From positions 2,404,501-2,468,500 of the forward strand of contig NC_008343.2 of the NCBI RefSeq assembly GCF_000014285.2: 64,000 nt of DNA, read 5' to 3'. A program made the position numbers and the translations under genes. Of the stretch, positions 47,144-55,731 are shown one piece after another; the first letter of the stretch is position 1, and every line of letters starts with the position of its first letter. The notes under the pieces were generated by a model. The model searched no databases, was not told the origin of the DNA, and worked only from the letters and a program-made list of their open reading frames with translations. This stretch comes from Granulibacter bethesdensis CGDNIH1. GTDB lineage: Bacteria; Pseudomonadota; Alphaproteobacteria; Acetobacterales; Acetobacteraceae.

Positions 47144-48307
47144 TTAACGCGCCCCTGACGGAGGAAGACTGGCAAACCTGTTGTGACCCGCCTCCCTGAA
47201 AGATGTTCTCCCGCGCCATTCCGGCCAGAACATGATCCAGGCCCCGGCCATACCGGGCGCAACAGCTGCAATCCAGATCAGGGGAATCAGTTGCGGCAGT
47301 TTTGCCGCAGCATTCGCCACGGCCAGTCCAACAGCCAGCAAAGCCACCACCACCAGCGCCGCCACACCCGGACGCAGCAGACCACCATGTCGACGAAAAG
47401 CGCCGTTCAACACCGAAACGAGCGCCACCACCGCAAAAGACAGAACATTGAGCGGACCAGACAGACGCCTGTGCGCCTCCACCCTCAACTTTGGAATATC
47501 CCGCGCCATCACCTGTGAAGGATCGGGATGCAAAAGCTCGGTCAGCGACATTTCATTGGCATCGCGCGACCGCTGTTCATCCTTGCCGGATTGTTCGAGG
47601 CTGATCGTGTTCTCGTTGAAAGTCAGAATATTCAGCCGACCCGTATGGCGGTCCAGCTCCTGCCGGCTGCCGCTTTCCAGCACGACCTGAGGCGCACCAT
47701 TGCTACCCTGCTCCATCCGCCCACGCTGGGCGATGATCGTCGCATGGCTGTCGGCCTTGCGGGCATCATCAATCAGGATGCCATGCAATGTCCCGTCCGC
47801 GTCGCGTTTGCGTATGTAGACGATCATGTCATCGGAAACGGGGGTAAACACGCCATCCTGCAACAGGAAAGCCGCCATCTTGTTGCGGATTTCCCACTGA
47901 TACTCCCGGAACGCACTGAAGGCCGCCGGCACGATCCACAGATTCAGGACGAAGGACAGCAGCATTGTCAGCAGTGCCACCAGCAGCGCCGGGCGCGCCA
48001 TGACCCAGCTGGACAGCCCGGCCGCCCGCATGACCGTCAATTCCCGATCCCCTGCCAAACGCTGATACACGAATTGGACCACAACATAAGTCGTGATGGG
48101 AATGATCACCGCCACAAAGCTGGGGATCAGCAGGCCGGTCAGTTTCAGGAACACAAAAACGGACAGGCCGCGATTGACCACAAGTTCTATGAAACGCAGC
48201 GACTGGGTCAGCCAGATCAGCGCCACCAGCCCGCAGGTGCAGGCGACCAGCGCAACCAGCAACTGGCGCATCACATATCGATCGAGTGTCGTCAGTCTCA
48301 GGCTCAT
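47144..48307 (-). CDS. lptF: LPS export ABC transporter permease LptF
   Basis: A 387-residue YjgP/YjgQ-family permease with the same layout as its neighbour: three spans (TTLDRYVMRQLLVALVACTC opens), a periplasmic domain (about 115-275), and three spans at the end. It carries the family segment RELTVMRAAGLSSWVMARP. I chose the ATG giving MSLRLTT; two others lie close upstream. It is the first gene of the lptF-lptG-lptD-surA-rsmA run. Confidence 0.9.
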   Translation of the reverse strand: MSLRLTTLDRYVMRQLLVALVACTCGLVALIWLTQSLRFIELVVNRGLSVFVFLKLTGLLIPSFVAVIIPITTYVVVQFVYQRLAGDRELTVMRAAGLSSWVMARPALLVALLTMLLSFVLNLWIVPAAFSAFREYQWEIRNKMAAFLLQDGVFTPVSDDMIVYIRKRDADGTLHGILIDDARKADSHATIIAQRGRMEQGSNGAPQVVLESGSRQELDRHTGRLNILTFNENTISLEQSGKDEQRSRDANEMSLTELLHPDPSQVMARDIPKLRVEAHRRLSGPLNVLSFAVVALVSVLNGAFRRHGGLLRPGVAALVVVALLAVGLAVANAAAKLPQLIPLIWIAAVAPGMAGAWIMFWPEWRGRTSFREAGHNRFASLPPSGAR

Positions 48308-48393
48308 GAGCATTGTCTGGGACAGGAACGAAAGGAAAGCAACCACCGGAATGCGACAGCATAACCGGGGAAGAGCGCCTTCATCAGACCGTC

Positions 48394-49428
48394 TTATGGC
48401 TCCCCCACCGCGTCGGATGGCATCTCACGCGGGGCCGCCGCACGGGCCAGACGATCATTGATGGCCTCGCCCAACCCTTGCATCGGCACGCGCATACAGG
48501 CGATCCCTCGCAGACCCCGTTGCCTCCCCTTGCTATCCAGGGTTCTCAACCCTGAAAACAGGCGCGTGGCGGCCTCAATCACATCTCCGGCAGCGCTTAA
48601 ATTCCACACCAGCCCAGCCCCGGGCAAAGGCGGCCCAAAAGCCAGCAACGCCTCATCAGCGGCAACCGATACCGCATCAAGCCGCACGGTCAGGGAAGGC
48701 GCATAATGAGAACGCATCATACCGGGCGAGAGCAACACCTGTTCCCTGCTTCCGTCCGCCCCCCCTTCCGGAGCGGATAAAACCGTCACATCCCCGATGA
48801 CATCCCGCAACGCCTCGCGGGACACACCGCCCGGACGCAACAGGATCGCTGAAGGACCGCTGAGATCAATCACGGTCGACTCCACCCCCACCATGCAGTC
48901 CGGCCCATCCAGCACGGCGTCGATACGCCCGGCCAGCCCCTCCATGACATGATCACGGCTGGTGGGAGACACCCGTCCCGACCGGTTCGCGGAAGGCGCT
49001 GCCACCGGGCACCCTGCCGCCACCAGCATCCTGCGGGCCAGATCGAGAGCGGGCACACGCAATGCCAGTGTCTCCTGCCCGGCACTGGCCAGCAGGCTCA
49101 CAGGACTGTCCGGGTTCCGCCGCAACACCATGGTCAGCGGCCCCGGCCAGAATGCAGCCGCCAGCGCCCGCGCCCTGTCATCTGCGATACCATGGGTAAA
49201 AGCGGATTCCGCATCCGGCAAGTGGCAGATCAGCGGATTGAAACGCGGCCGATCCTTGGCGGCAAAAATCCGCGCCACGGCATCGGCACAGGTCGCATCA
49301 GCCCCCAGCCCCCAGACCGTTTCGGTCGGAAACGCCACCAGCGCGCCCTGACGCAACAGCCTGCCCGCCGCCTCCGGCTCTGTCAGCAAGGCGGTCGTGC
49401 AGGGCAAAATGTCAGCCATGCGCGCCAT
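48394..49428 (-). CDS. tsaC: L-threonylcarbamoyladenylate synthase (Sua5/YwlC type)
   Basis: A 344-residue Sua5: a YrdC domain (about 10-200) with GALVAFPTETVWGLGADA, KDRPRFNPLICH and SANRSGRVSPT, followed by a Sua5 C-terminal domain (SPGMMRSHYAPS at its start). It makes threonylcarbamoyl-AMP for the t6A37 modification of tRNAs reading ANN codons. The 5' end overlaps cysQ by 17 bp. A start at 49419 is the close alternative; the in-frame extension to 49686 lies inside cysQ. Confidence 0.93.
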   Translation of the reverse strand: MARMADILPCTTALLTEPEAAGRLLRQGALVAFPTETVWGLGADATCADAVARIFAAKDRPRFNPLICHLPDAESAFTHGIADDRARALAAAFWPGPLTMVLRRNPDSPVSLLASAGQETLALRVPALDLARRMLVAAGCPVAAPSANRSGRVSPTSRDHVMEGLAGRIDAVLDGPDCMVGVESTVIDLSGPSAILLRPGGVSREALRDVIGDVTVLSAPEGGADGSREQVLLSPGMMRSHYAPSLTVRLDAVSVAADEALLAFGPPLPGAGLVWNLSAAGDVIEAATRLFSGLRTLDSKGRQRGLRGIACMRVPMQGLGEAINDRLARAAAPREMPSDAVGEP

Positions 49429-50176
49429 TACAGATGAAATGCGGATTTTCCCATCCCGGCTTGCCATAGCCGAGCCTCTGACCATCAAAAGTGAGGACCG
49501 ACCCTCCGGCAGCCTCCAGAACCGCCTGCGGTGCAGCCGTATCCCATTCCATCGTGCGGCCCAGACGCGGATACAGATCGGCCTCGCCTTCCGCCAGACG
49601 GCAGAATTTGGCCGCCGAGCCGATATTACTGAGGGCTGCAACCTTGCGCTGACCCAGGAACTCCGCCAGACGCGGATCATCGGCATAGTGGCGGGAAGCC
49701 ATGACGGTCAGCCCTTCCGCCGGTGGTGTGCGGACATGGATCGGCCTTTCGCCATCAGCATCCCGCTTCCATGCGCCTTGCCCTGGAATGCCCAGAAACA
49801 GCTCCCCGTAAGCAGGCAGCGCCACGGCTCCCAGAACGGGTCGGCCATGACGGATCAGGCCGACATTCACCGTGAAATCCCGTGTTCCGGCGGTGAACTC
49901 CCGGGTACCGTCCAGCGGATCGACCAGCCAGAACGTATCGGCGGGGGCGGTCATCAGACCCGCTGCGACCTCCTCCTCCGCCACCACCGGCCATTGCGGT
50001 GTGGCGGCACGCAGACCGGCAAGGATCGCCTTTTCCGCTGCATGATCGGCCTCGGTGACCGGGCTGTGATCGGATTTATGGATCACGTCGAACCCGCGGG
50101 AGCGGATCGTCATGATAATCGAGGCCGCCTGCTGTGCCAGTTCAGCCGCCAGGGCCAGTGCTTCAATGTCATTCAT
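49412..50176 (-). CDS. cysQ: 3'(2'),5'-bisphosphate nucleotidase CysQ
   Basis: A 254-residue inositol monophosphatase-fold enzyme. The metal motif is FWLVDPLDGTREF, with VVAEEE upstream and the second WDTAAPQAVLEAAGG segment downstream. It removes the 3'-phosphate of PAP, the by-product of PAPS use, and so complements the CysNC at 3730-5607. ATG 50176 gives MNDIEAL; a start at 50215 adds residues without homology. It is divergent from pepA with a 242-bp gap. Confidence 0.93.
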   Translation of the reverse strand: MNDIEALALAAELAQQAASIIMTIRSRGFDVIHKSDHSPVTEADHAAEKAILAGLRAATPQWPVVAEEEVAAGLMTAPADTFWLVDPLDGTREFTAGTRDFTVNVGLIRHGRPVLGAVALPAYGELFLGIPGQGAWKRDADGERPIHVRTPPAEGLTVMASRHYADDPRLAEFLGQRKVAALSNIGSAAKFCRLAEGEADLYPRLGRTMEWDTAAPQAVLEAAGGSVLTFDGQRLGYGKPGWENPHFICNGAHG

Positions 50177-50346
50177 GCGCTTATCATGCGGTGTATCGCG
50201 CCAGAGTAAAAGCACCGGAAGAAAAGCGGTGGAGTAACCCCCCCTCCCTCTTGCCCTTTCGATCCGATGGTATCCCGTCTCTCATCAACAAGACATGACG
50301 GCCACGCGGTGCAGGCCGTTTTCATCCGCAGCCAATCTGCTTTAGC

Positions 50347-50362
50347 GTCAGAGTCATCTGAC
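50347..50362. promoter_or_regulatory. hairpin upstream of pepA
   Basis: GTCAGA (50347-50352) and TCTGAC (50357-50362) pair around a GTCA loop. It stands 57 bases before the pepA ATG and just upstream of a perfect palindrome. Confidence 0.4.
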
Positions 50363-50369
50363 TGCTTAT

Positions 50370-50383
50370 CCGTTCCGGAACGG
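50370..50383. promoter_or_regulatory. 14-bp perfect palindrome upstream of pepA
   Basis: CCGTTCCGGAACGG reads the same on both strands, 35 bases before the pepA ATG in the cysQ/pepA divergent region. It has the form of a dimeric repressor site. No known regulator is implied. Confidence 0.45.
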
Positions 50384-50418
50384 CTTTCCCGTCCCGGTCC
50401 AAGTCTGTGGGAACCTGC

Positions 50419-51888
50419 ATGCTCGATATCGCTTTTGCCAAAGCTGCCCTGCCCAAAAACGGGGCACTGGTTCTGTTTCTTGCGCCCGGCGAAACACCGT
50501 CGGGCCTTGTCGAAGCAGCGGACAAGGCTACGGGCGGGGCCATTACCCGCGCCATCTCCATCGCCGATTTCAAGGCAGAGCATGGCAAAAGCCTCAATCT
50601 GCTTGCCCCCGGTGCCGGCCTGTCCCGTATCGTGCTGATCGGTCTGGGCAAGGATGTGCCGACCCAGACATCTCTGGAAGAAGCCGGTGGTGCCGCATGG
50701 CCCTCCATTGCGAAGGAAAACACGGCCGCCATTGCAGCCCCGACCCTGTCCAACGAACAGATTGCGTTCATCGCGCATGGGGCCACATTACGGTCCTACC
50801 GCTTCGATCGCTATCGCACCGATGAAAAAGCGGATGCCAAACCGACACTGACCAAACTGACCGTTCTGACCACCGATATTGCCAGCACCCGCGCCGCTCT
50901 GGCCCCGCTGCGCGCCATTGCCGAAGGCGTGTTCCTGACCCGCGATCTGGTGAGTGAGCCTGCGAACGTGCTCTATCCGGCGGAATTCGCGGAACGCTGC
51001 CGCAAGCTGACCACGCTCGGCCTGAAAGTCGAAATCCTTGGCCCGAAGGAGCTGACCAAACTCGGCTTCGGCGCCCTGCTGGGTGTTGCTCAAGGCAGCG
51101 AACGCGAAGCCCGTGTGGTGATAATGCAGTGGAACGGAGCCGGAGCCCGCAGCAAGGAAAAACCGGTCTGTTTCATCGGCAAGGGCGTCACTTTCGATAC
51201 GGGCGGGATCAGCATCAAACCAGCCGCCGGTATGGAAGACATGAAATGGGATATGGGCGGGGCCGGGACTGTGACCGGGCTGATGGCCGCCCTCGCTGCC
51301 CGCAAGGCAAAGGTCAATGCGATCGGGATTATCGGGCTGGTGGAAAACATGCCCTCCGGCACCGCGCAGCGTCCGGGCGATGTGGTCACCAGCTATTCCG
51401 GCCAGACCATCGAGGTTATCAACACCGATGCGGAAGGCCGCCTCGTACTGGCGGATGTGCTGTGGTACGCCCAGCAGAAATACGATCCGCGCATCATGAT
51501 CGACCTCGCCACGCTGACCGGTGCGATCATTATCGGTCTCGGCCATGAATATGCCGGGCTGTTCAGCAATGATGACACACTGGCCGAGCAGATCGCCAAA
51601 GCCGGTGCGGCAACCAACGAGAAAGTCTGGCGGATGCCGATGCATCCCGCTTATGACCGCCAGATTCGCTCCGACATTGCCGATGTGAAAAATGTGGGTG
51701 GTCGTCCGGCAGGCTCCATCACCGCCGCCCAGTTCCTCCAACGCTTCGTCAACGGCAAGCCATGGGCACATCTGGACATCGCCGGGATGGCATGGCTGAC
51801 TCACGATACCAGCCTCGCGGAAAAAGGCGCTGCCGGATATGGCGTGCGTCTGCTCGACCGTCTGGTCGCCGAGTATTACGAAGGCTGA
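50419..51888 (+). CDS. pepA: leucyl aminopeptidase PepA
   Basis: A 489-residue M17 peptidase. The catalytic C-terminal domain has VCFIGKGVTFDTGGISIKP, MEDMKWDMGGAG and the signature NTDAEGRLVLADVL with the bimetal ligands and catalytic Arg. The N-terminal domain (about 1-165) is the usual macro-like fold. It removes N-terminal residues and in E. coli also binds DNA. ATG 50419 gives MLDIAFAK. The stop overlaps the holC start by one base. Confidence 0.97.
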   Translation: MLDIAFAKAALPKNGALVLFLAPGETPSGLVEAADKATGGAITRAISIADFKAEHGKSLNLLAPGAGLSRIVLIGLGKDVPTQTSLEEAGGAAWPSIAKENTAAIAAPTLSNEQIAFIAHGATLRSYRFDRYRTDEKADAKPTLTKLTVLTTDIASTRAALAPLRAIAEGVFLTRDLVSEPANVLYPAEFAERCRKLTTLGLKVEILGPKELTKLGFGALLGVAQGSEREARVVIMQWNGAGARSKEKPVCFIGKGVTFDTGGISIKPAAGMEDMKWDMGGAGTVTGLMAALAARKAKVNAIGIIGLVENMPSGTAQRPGDVVTSYSGQTIEVINTDAEGRLVLADVLWYAQQKYDPRIMIDLATLTGAIIIGLGHEYAGLFSNDDTLAEQIAKAGAATNEKVWRMPMHPAYDRQIRSDIADVKNVGGRPAGSITAAQFLQRFVNGKPWAHLDIAGMAWLTHDTSLAEKGAAGYGVRLLDRLVAEYYEG

Positions 51889-52337
51889 TGACGGAAATCG
51901 GCTTCTATCACCTGACGCGGACAGGGCCTGAACAGGCCCTGCCGCAACTACTCGGTCGTACTCTGGCAGCAGGCGAGAGAGCCATGGTGCTGTGCGGCGG
52001 GCCGGAGCGGGTGGCCGCATTGGACACCACGCTCTGGCTCTGCCCCAACCCGGACTGGCTTCCCCACGGCACCGCCCGCAGCGGCGATGCGGCCCTTCAG
52101 CCGATCTGGCTGACTGCACAGGATGAAGCCGCCCCCAATGGCGCCCACTTCCTGTTCCTGATCGACGGCACCGCCAGCGAGAGACTGCACGATTATACCC
52201 GCGTGTTCGATCTGTTCGACGGAAGCAACGAAGACGCCGTCGCCGCCGCCCGCCTGCGCTGGAAACAGGCAAAAAACGCCGGCCACACCCTTACCTACTG
52301 GCAGCAGGGGCCACGGGGGTGGGAGAAGAAACGCTAA
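51888..52337 (+). CDS. holC: DNA polymerase III chi subunit HolC
   Basis: A 149-residue HolC beginning MTEIGFYHLTRTGPEQALP, with LPQLLGRTLAAGERAMVLCG, a HGTARSGDA segment and NGAHFLFLIDGT. The chi subunit links the clamp loader to SSB. The start ATG shares its A with the pepA stop (TGATG), so translation is coupled. pepA-holC is a common alphaproteobacterial pair. Confidence 0.93.
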   Translation: MTEIGFYHLTRTGPEQALPQLLGRTLAAGERAMVLCGGPERVAALDTTLWLCPNPDWLPHGTARSGDAALQPIWLTAQDEAAPNGAHFLFLIDGTASERLHDYTRVFDLFDGSNEDAVAAARLRWKQAKNAGHTLTYWQQGPRGWEKKR

Positions 52338-52798
52338 CGGTTCTCCACCAACGTCTGCGAGAAGCTGTACGCCGTAATCGACATACCTTCCCGGAAATAA
52401 AAACGGTGCGCTCTGGCGCGCTGCACACCGGAATCGAGATCGAGTGCCTGACAGCCCCTCTGCTGTGCCCGCTGCCGTAACCAGCCGAGCAAGGCCTCGC
52501 CATGGCCACAGGAGCGGCTGGCCTCATCCGTCACCAGATCATCCACGTAAAACCGAAAACCGCGATAGGTGGTCAGGTAACACCGATAGACCGCCACCGC
52601 CCTGACGAGGCCGCCTTCCGCCAGGACTGCCATCTCCGCCCCCTGCGCGATCATCGCCCGCATATGCCCCGCATAAGGATCGGGGATCGCAGGGCGTAGC
52701 TGACGATGCACCGCCTCGGCAGCACCCAGCCATGAAGCAGCCTGTTCCTCCGGCAGATCGGTCACCGGGACAATCAGACGCTCCGTGCTTTCAGTCAT
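52334..52798 (-). CDS. GNAT-family N-acetyltransferase
   Basis: A 154-residue GNAT protein. The acetyl-CoA site is in RSCGHGEALLGWL (a R-x-x-G-x-G/A form), preceded by YVDDLVTDEASR and followed by ALDLDSGVQRARAHRFYFREGM. Substrate unknown. ATG 52798 has GAGG 8 bases before it; GTG 52816, overlapping the gmk stop as GTGA, is the alternative. It follows gmk on the same strand and its 3' end overlaps holC by 4 bp. Confidence 0.85.
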   Translation of the reverse strand: MTESTERLIVPVTDLPEEQAASWLGAAEAVHRQLRPAIPDPYAGHMRAMIAQGAEMAVLAEGGLVRAVAVYRCYLTTYRGFRFYVDDLVTDEASRSCGHGEALLGWLRQRAQQRGCQALDLDSGVQRARAHRFYFREGMSITAYSFSQTLVENR

Positions 52799-52812
52799 GG
52801 CATCCTCATTTT

Positions 52813-53454
52813 TCACTCCGACAGGCCGAGGCCACCCAGCCAGTGACGCAGCCAGCCCTGCCGTTTCGTTTCCGTGCGGGCCGCATGAAGAATGGTCCGC
52901 ACCTGATCAATCGCCTCCGGCAGATGAGTATTCACCACGACATAGGGGAACTCTCCCACATGGGCGATCTCATCCCGTGCCGCCGCCATACGCTGGGCGA
53001 TGATATCCGGTGCGTCTCCCCGCCCCTCCAGCCGGCTGGCGAGGTCGTCCAGCGAGGGGGGCAGCACGAAAATACCCACCACATCGCCCGGTAAGGCGGA
53101 GCGGAGCTGGTGATAGCCCTGCCAGTCCACATCGAACAGGACGTCACTGCCCTCCGACAGGGCCTTCTGCACCGGCCCGCGCGGCGTGCCATAGCTGCGC
53201 CCGAACACACGCGCATATTCCAGCAGCTGGCCCTCTGCGGCCATCGCATCGAACTCTTCCTGTGTACGGAAATAGTAATGCACGCCCTCCTGCTCCCCGG
53301 CACGCGGAGCGCGGGTGGTCACACTGACCGAAAGACGCAGGCCGGGATCTTCCGCCAGCAGCGCACGGGTGATGGAGCTTTTGCCCGCTCCGGAAGGTGC
53401 CGCCACCACCAGACACAGCCCCCTCCGCCCCGTTTCAGGCAGTGGACGCATCAT
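52813..53454 (-). CDS. gmk: guanylate kinase
   Basis: A 213-residue GMP kinase. The P-loop is APSGAGKSS (about 18-26), followed by SVSVTTRAPRAGEQEGVHYYF with the GMP-binding residues, and DVDWQGYHQLRS. It phosphorylates GMP to GDP. Two adjacent ATGs (53454 and 53451) follow an AGAGGG; either may serve. In relatives it follows mltG and yicC, but here a short-chain dehydrogenase gene on the opposite strand lies between. Confidence 0.95.
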   Translation of the reverse strand: MMRPLPETGRRGLCLVVAAPSGAGKSSITRALLAEDPGLRLSVSVTTRAPRAGEQEGVHYYFRTQEEFDAMAAEGQLLEYARVFGRSYGTPRGPVQKALSEGSDVLFDVDWQGYHQLRSALPGDVVGIFVLPPSLDDLASRLEGRGDAPDIIAQRMAAARDEIAHVGEFPYVVVNTHLPEAIDQVRTILHAARTETKRQGWLRHWLGGLGLSE

Positions 53455-53589
53455 ACCCTCTGCTCCCGCAAGGCAGCATGGCAAATGGTTTGACGGGGTA
53501 TAGTCTGGCTGAAATCGATTCGTACGGTCGGGCTGGGCACCATCTGAGTTCGTCTCCCCTCGCGCGCCGTATACCAGCGGGGGCAGGCA

Positions 53590-54429
53590 ATGGGCCAGCG
53601 TGACAAACAGAGAATACGTCAAAAGGGGCAGATCGCCGCCCATCATCTGGCTCAGGAAGGGGCCATTGCCATCACCGGAGCCTCCAGCGGGATCGGCGCG
53701 GCGCTGGCCATTCTCTGCGCCTTTCCCGGCGCGCGCCTGTATCTGAACGGGCGGGATCTACAGAGGCTGGAAGAAACCGGGCAACAATGCCGGGATCAAG
53801 GGGCACAGGTGCGATGCTTCAGTGCCGATGTCAGGGATGAGGTCGCCATGGCTGGCTGGATCGAGAGCATAGCTGCCCACGGAGACCGGTTGGGAACGCT
53901 GATCGCCAATGCAGGCATCTCCCCCGCCATGAGCGGAACGGCAACAGGCAGCGGCCTGGAAATGCCGGCCACCACCCGCGCTGTGTTCGAAACCAATGTC
54001 ACCGGCATGCTGAACAGCGTCCTGCCCGCCATGACCCTGATGCAGGGGCAGGCCGTCATTGATGACGCTCTACGTGGCCGGATCGCGGTGATCGCCTCCA
54101 TCGCCGGGCTGGCACCCCTGCCCTATGCGCCCAGCTATTCCGCCAGCAAGGCCGCTGCACAAAGTTGGGCCACCGCCGCCGCCTCCCGTGCGTGGAAAGA
54201 CGGGATCAGGCTCAGCGCCCTCTGTCCGGGATTTATCCGCACACCGATGACCGATAAAAACCGCTTCCGGATGCCGTTTCTGATGGAGGCCGAGGACGGA
54301 GCGTCCCGGATCCTTGTTGCGATTGCACAGGGGAAAATACGCTACGCCTTCCCATGGCAGATGGCGGCCCTCGCCCATCTGACCGCCCTGCTGCCCCCCG
54401 CGCTCACGGCACGGCTGATGCCTCAATAG
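53590..54429 (+). CDS. short-chain dehydrogenase/reductase
   Basis: A 279-residue classical SDR. The nucleotide-binding motif is ITGASSGIGAALA (about 28-40), NAG is at IANAGIS, and the catalytic triad is the Ser in VIASIAGLAP and Tyr/Lys in YSASKAA. PGFIRTPMT follows. Substrate unknown. The first 20 residues are polar and basic, so the true start may be a little downstream, though no better start codon with a Shine-Dalgarno is obvious. It is inserted, on the + strand, between mltG and gmk. Confidence 0.88.
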   Translation: MGQRDKQRIRQKGQIAAHHLAQEGAIAITGASSGIGAALAILCAFPGARLYLNGRDLQRLEETGQQCRDQGAQVRCFSADVRDEVAMAGWIESIAAHGDRLGTLIANAGISPAMSGTATGSGLEMPATTRAVFETNVTGMLNSVLPAMTLMQGQAVIDDALRGRIAVIASIAGLAPLPYAPSYSASKAAAQSWATAAASRAWKDGIRLSALCPGFIRTPMTDKNRFRMPFLMEAEDGASRILVAIAQGKIRYAFPWQMAALAHLTALLPPALTARLMPQ

Positions 54430-54432
54430 AAC

Positions 54433-54456
54433 CCCGCAGGTTCAGCGGCTTTTTTT
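54433..54456 (+). terminator. weak terminator after the SDR gene
   Basis: A short CCGC/GCGG stem (54434-54448) is followed by seven T (54450-54456). It overlaps the mltG end. The stem is short, so strength is doubtful. Confidence 0.4.
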
Positions 54457-55731
54457 GCCGTCCCGCCATTTGCGCACATTGGCCTCATGCTGGCCGAGAT
54501 CACGTGCAAAATTGTGCCCGCCATTTCCATCAGCAACGAAATAAAGATCGTCGCTGTGCAACGGATGGAGCACGGCTTCCAGCGCCGCCTGCCCGGGATT
54601 GCCAATCGGGCCGGGCGGCAGACCATGGATGCGGTAGGTGTTGTACGGCTCGTCAAAAGCCAGATCTGCATGGGACAAAGGCCGTTCCAGCTGACCACTG
54701 CCACCGCTGGCGGCATAGACCAGCGTGCTGTCCGCCTGAAGCCGCATCCCATGTTTCAAACGGTTGAGAAAAACCGCCGCCACATGAGGGCGTTCCTGGG
54801 GACGGGCTGTTTCCCGCTCCACGATGCTGGCCAGAATCACCGCTTGCTCCGGACTGGTCAAACCGATGGAGCGATCCCGTCCTTGCCATGCTTTCTCAAG
54901 CCAGTGACGGCTGGCCTCGGTCGCCCGCTCCACAATCTGCTGACGTGTGGCCCCCCGTTCGAAAGCGTAGGTCTGCGGCAGAAGACTCCCCTCCGGCGGT
55001 ACCGGCGCATCGCCGGTCAGCACGGGATCACGGGACAAAATCTCGGCCACACGGAATGCGGTAATGCCTTCAGGCAACGTAATCGTATGCTGCACCGGCC
55101 GGGCTGTACGCAGGATATGCAGCACGGTCATCACCGAGGCGTGAGCCGGAAATTCGAACTCCGCCGCGTGCAAGGTACCGGCCCCCTGCCACCGCGTGAT
55201 CTCGACCGCGGCACGGAACAACAGAGGAGAGTCGATGATACCCGCCTGACGCAGTGCCTGCGTCACATGAACCAGACCACCACGCGGCACGACAACGATG
55301 GTACGAGCTTCGGAAGGGCCATCGGCATAGGCCGTCAGCCAGCCATATCCGGCAATCCCGCCCACAGCAGCGAGCAGAGCCGCCACACCGCCCCCCAACC
55401 ACCACCGCCAGTGACGGCGCTTTGCCGGAGGAGAAGACGGCCTGGTCTGGTCAGGTGGAGATGGAGGACCGGCCGGGGATGCATCATCCCAGTCCGATTT
55501 TGAACGTGCCTCACCGCTCACCGGTTGGGGTGAGGCTTCATCCATGACAGGGTGATCGGTGTCATCTCCGGCACCATCATGGGTGGAAGCGGCCTCCGTA
55601 TCGGCGGAAGGCCGCACCAGCCCATGGCGGCGTGCAGCCTGATCGTCTCCGTTCTGCGCGCGGGCACCATCGCCTGCGGAGAGCGGCGTATGATCAGACG
55701 GCGCGGAAGATGATGCTGGCGTTGGTTCCAC
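54442..55731 (-). CDS. mltG: endolytic murein transglycosylase MltG
   Basis: A 429-residue YceG/MltG. One membrane span (about 110-132, WWLGGGVAALLAAVGGIAGY) follows a long, Ser/Pro/Asp-rich cytoplasmic segment of about 105 residues. The periplasmic part has a LysM-like subdomain and the catalytic YceG domain with ILASIVERET (Glu), LQADSTLVYA and GLPPGPIGNPG. It cuts nascent glycan strands. The start at 55731 overlaps fabF by 38 bp; ATG 55545 would remove 62 residues of low-complexity N-terminus. Confidence 0.92.
   Translation of the reverse strand: MEPTPASSSAPSDHTPLSAGDGARAQNGDDQAARRHGLVRPSADTEAASTHDGAGDDTDHPVMDEASPQPVSGEARSKSDWDDASPAGPPSPPDQTRPSSPPAKRRHWRWWLGGGVAALLAAVGGIAGYGWLTAYADGPSEARTIVVVPRGGLVHVTQALRQAGIIDSPLLFRAAVEITRWQGAGTLHAAEFEFPAHASVMTVLHILRTARPVQHTITLPEGITAFRVAEILSRDPVLTGDAPVPPEGSLLPQTYAFERGATRQQIVERATEASRHWLEKAWQGRDRSIGLTSPEQAVILASIVERETARPQERPHVAAVFLNRLKHGMRLQADSTLVYAASGGSGQLERPLSHADLAFDEPYNTYRIHGLPPGPIGNPGQAALEAVLHPLHSDDLYFVADGNGGHNFARDLGQHEANVRKWRDGKKSR

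Noticed and set aside
50788..52272. 494-codon open frame antisense to pepA and holC
   Set aside because: It covers the intact PepA catalytic domain in reverse, and its composition is His/Arg/Gly-rich as expected of a shadow frame.
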